DNA of 14,099 nt from Candidatus Aenigmatarchaeota archaeon. Lineage in GTDB: Archaea; Aenigmatarchaeota; Aenigmatarchaeia; QMZP01; QMZT01. Below are positions 12,763 through 14,099 of this stretch, piece after piece. Below the pieces are notes generated by a model. The model had not been told where the DNA came from, did no database searches, and saw nothing but the letters and a program-made list of their open reading frames with translations. The stretch is from positions 1 through 14,099 of the forward strand of contig DAOWAL010000016.1 of assembly GCA_030634615.1 (NCBI GenBank), in the 5' to 3' direction. The first letter of the stretch is position 1; every line of letters starts with the position of its first letter. The translations under genes and the position numbers were made by a program.

Positions 12763-14099
12763 ATGGTTTTACCTTCTGTAAGTGCTTTGGATGCAGACAG
12801 CATATTTTCAGTAGAGCCTGGAGGCAGCTACAAGTGTATTTATGTAAATCTTCCCCAGGATCTCGGTCTTAGTTCTCTGGACAGCACTACAGAAACTGTT
12901 ATAGAAATTGACAAGGTGCAAAGCCCATGGGCTGACATGACGTACAACAAAGTTGTCCTTGAACCCGGTGTTATGAACAAGAATCCTGTATGTTTTTACT
13001 ATTCCGGGAAAGAAGAAGGAGAGTTTTCATTTTACAACATAAAGATGTCTTCTCTGAGTCTTGGCATATCCAATTCCATCTCAGGGGGCCTCTGCGTTTC
13101 TGATTACGAAGACGTCGACGTCGGAGTGGATGTGGGGGAAGGCACTGACATCTGCGCAATGCTAAATCAAAACGCGGACATAATAGACCTCAGTTTCAAA
13201 GAGGACATCACGCAGGCCAAGCCCGGTGACATAGTTGAAAAAACGCTTTACATAACGTCCTATGCGAACCTCAACATACGATTATCGATTGCGACCAGCC
13301 TTCAGGAGGATTTTGGAGATCCAGTTGTAAAAACATCACCTTCCAACCCGATGGTGAAAAAGACCTTCAAGGTCAAGGCCCCTGAGAGGGATGGCGAATT
13401 TGAAATGACAATAATGGCGCAGGCTGAGGGATGTAATCTGTATGCGTGCAAGAAGCAGAAAAAAACCACACTGTCAGTTACAGAGAAGGGGAAGGAAGGC
13501 TTCACGGTTTCTGCTATCCCCAAAAACATAAACCTTAAGGATCCTGAAGAGACCATCCTAAGAGTCATAATTTCCAATTACGAGGAATCCCAGGAATTCA
13601 CAATAGAAGCCTCTTCCGACCCTGTCACAGACATAGAACCGGAAACAAAAACCGTTGAGGTCGACAAGGACGAGGAAATAACAACCGTGTTCAAAGTCAT
13701 GCCCAGAGAGGACGACCTTTACAAAATAAATTTCAAAATCACGACCGGCAAGTCAGAGAAACTCCTCACCACTTACATATCATTAGGTGAACTCTTAACC
13801 GATGCATACAGGCATTCCGAGGATGTTGAGAGGGATTCCGAGCCTAGCCTGAGAGATCAGATAATAGCGGCGCGGGATCAATTCGAAAGCAGTTACGATG
13901 ACAGTGAATACGGCGAAGAATTCGATGAATACGAAGATTTCAGAAACACACTTGATGATCTAAAACAAACTTCTGAGAATAAGCCTGAAGATAAACCTAA
14001 ACCTGAACCAAAAGAAGAGCCTGGTTTTAACTGGTTTATTGTTATCATACCTATTGTAATAGTTGTAGCTGTTTTGGTCTTTGTGGCATACAAAAAAGC
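12763..14099 (+). CDS. Ig-like (NEW3-type) surface protein with C-terminal transmembrane anchor, 3' end cut by the window; start uncertain
   Basis: The open frame runs from after a TAA at 12715 to the window edge. The first ATG is 12763, but it lies inside what looks like a signal peptide: reading from the ATA at 12727 gives IRWGFALLAVLLMVLPSVSA, a textbook export signal. TTG codons at 12748 and 12760 are other options. After the signal come beta-sandwich domains resembling NEW3/Ig-like repeats (ITQAKPGDIVEKTLYITSYA; later NINLKDPEETILRVIISNYE), with paired cysteines. A charged helical segment follows (SLRDQIIAARDQFESSYDD), then a Pro/Lys/Glu stalk (KPEDKPKPEPKEEPG) and a transmembrane helix (14026-14087) with AYKK at the edge. 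It is therefore nearly complete. GC is high, like the 4494-7641 genes. It probably belongs to the same surface cluster. Confidence 0.8.
   Translation, partial: MVLPSVSALDADSIFSVEPGGSYKCIYVNLPQDLGLSSLDSTTETVIEIDKVQSPWADMTYNKVVLEPGVMNKNPVCFYYSGKEEGEFSFYNIKMSSLSLGISNSISGGLCVSDYEDVDVGVDVGEGTDICAMLNQNADIIDLSFKEDITQAKPGDIVEKTLYITSYANLNIRLSIATSLQEDFGDPVVKTSPSNPMVKKTFKVKAPERDGEFEMTIMAQAEGCNLYACKKQKKTTLSVTEKGKEGFTVSAIPKNINLKDPEETILRVIISNYEESQEFTIEASSDPVTDIEPETKTVEVDKDEEITTVFKVMPREDDLYKINFKITTGKSEKLLTTYISLGELLTDAYRHSEDVERDSEPSLRDQIIAARDQFESSYDDSEYGEEFDEYEDFRNTLDDLKQTSENKPEDKPKPEPKEEPGFNWFIVIIPIVIVVAVLVFVAYKK

Noticed and set aside
1..14099. CRISPR array, insertion sequence, integrase, rRNA or intein
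   Set aside because: No regularly spaced repeats, transposase or integrase motifs, rRNA-like stretches, or intein blocks in the PCNA or hydrolase genes were seen.

Overview
The window reads as archaeal chromosome. It holds a PCNA sliding clamp, an RPA-type OB-fold protein directly upstream of it, an S-adenosylhomocysteine hydrolase, a CCA-less initiator tRNA with A1-U72 and three G:C pairs closing the anticodon loop, leaderless-looking genes about 25 nt from TATA-like boxes, and a prepilin-type (class III) signal peptide. The set of large, cysteine-bearing, secreted proteins of unknown function resembles those of DPANN-type archaea. That placement is an inference, and I cannot name the lineage.

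Left part (1-4442), housekeeping. On the minus strand an S-adenosylhomocysteine hydrolase is followed 4 nt later by the start of a 2-oxoacid:ferredoxin (indolepyruvate-type) oxidoreductase gamma/IorB-like subunit that runs off the left edge. The last ~25 residues of the hydrolase look like a ferredoxin tail, as expected at the end of IorA, so this locus looks like a gene fusion. Divergent from it is a COG2187-type phosphotransferase. Then come the initiator tRNA (minus), two small membrane proteins divergently transcribed from one shared 50-bp promoter, a hairpin between convergent genes, and the OB-fold/PCNA pair (minus).

Right part (4494-14099), a cell-surface module. Two minus-strand genes encode a prepilin-signal extracellular protein and a secreted 14-cysteine protein, one base apart. 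Divergent from them across 29 bp is a 1381-residue secreted protein. I read it as a TPM domain, then a gingipain-like C25 caspase-fold peptidase interrupted by a beta-propeller, then a cysteine-rich tail. It overlaps a gene for an Ig-like membrane-anchored protein, which is followed by a second Ig-like membrane-anchored protein cut by the right edge. Signal peptides, C-terminal anchors, proline-rich stalks and paired cysteines place all five products outside the cell. A surface protease with its substrates or scaffolds is the simplest reading, but it is not proven.

Base composition swings strongly. By-eye counts of single 60-base lines give about 23-28% GC inside the propeller region (around 9120-9600), about 52% in the prepilin-type gene (around 6480-6540), and up to about 58% in the last gene (around 13080). 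No mobile element, CRISPR array or rRNA was seen.
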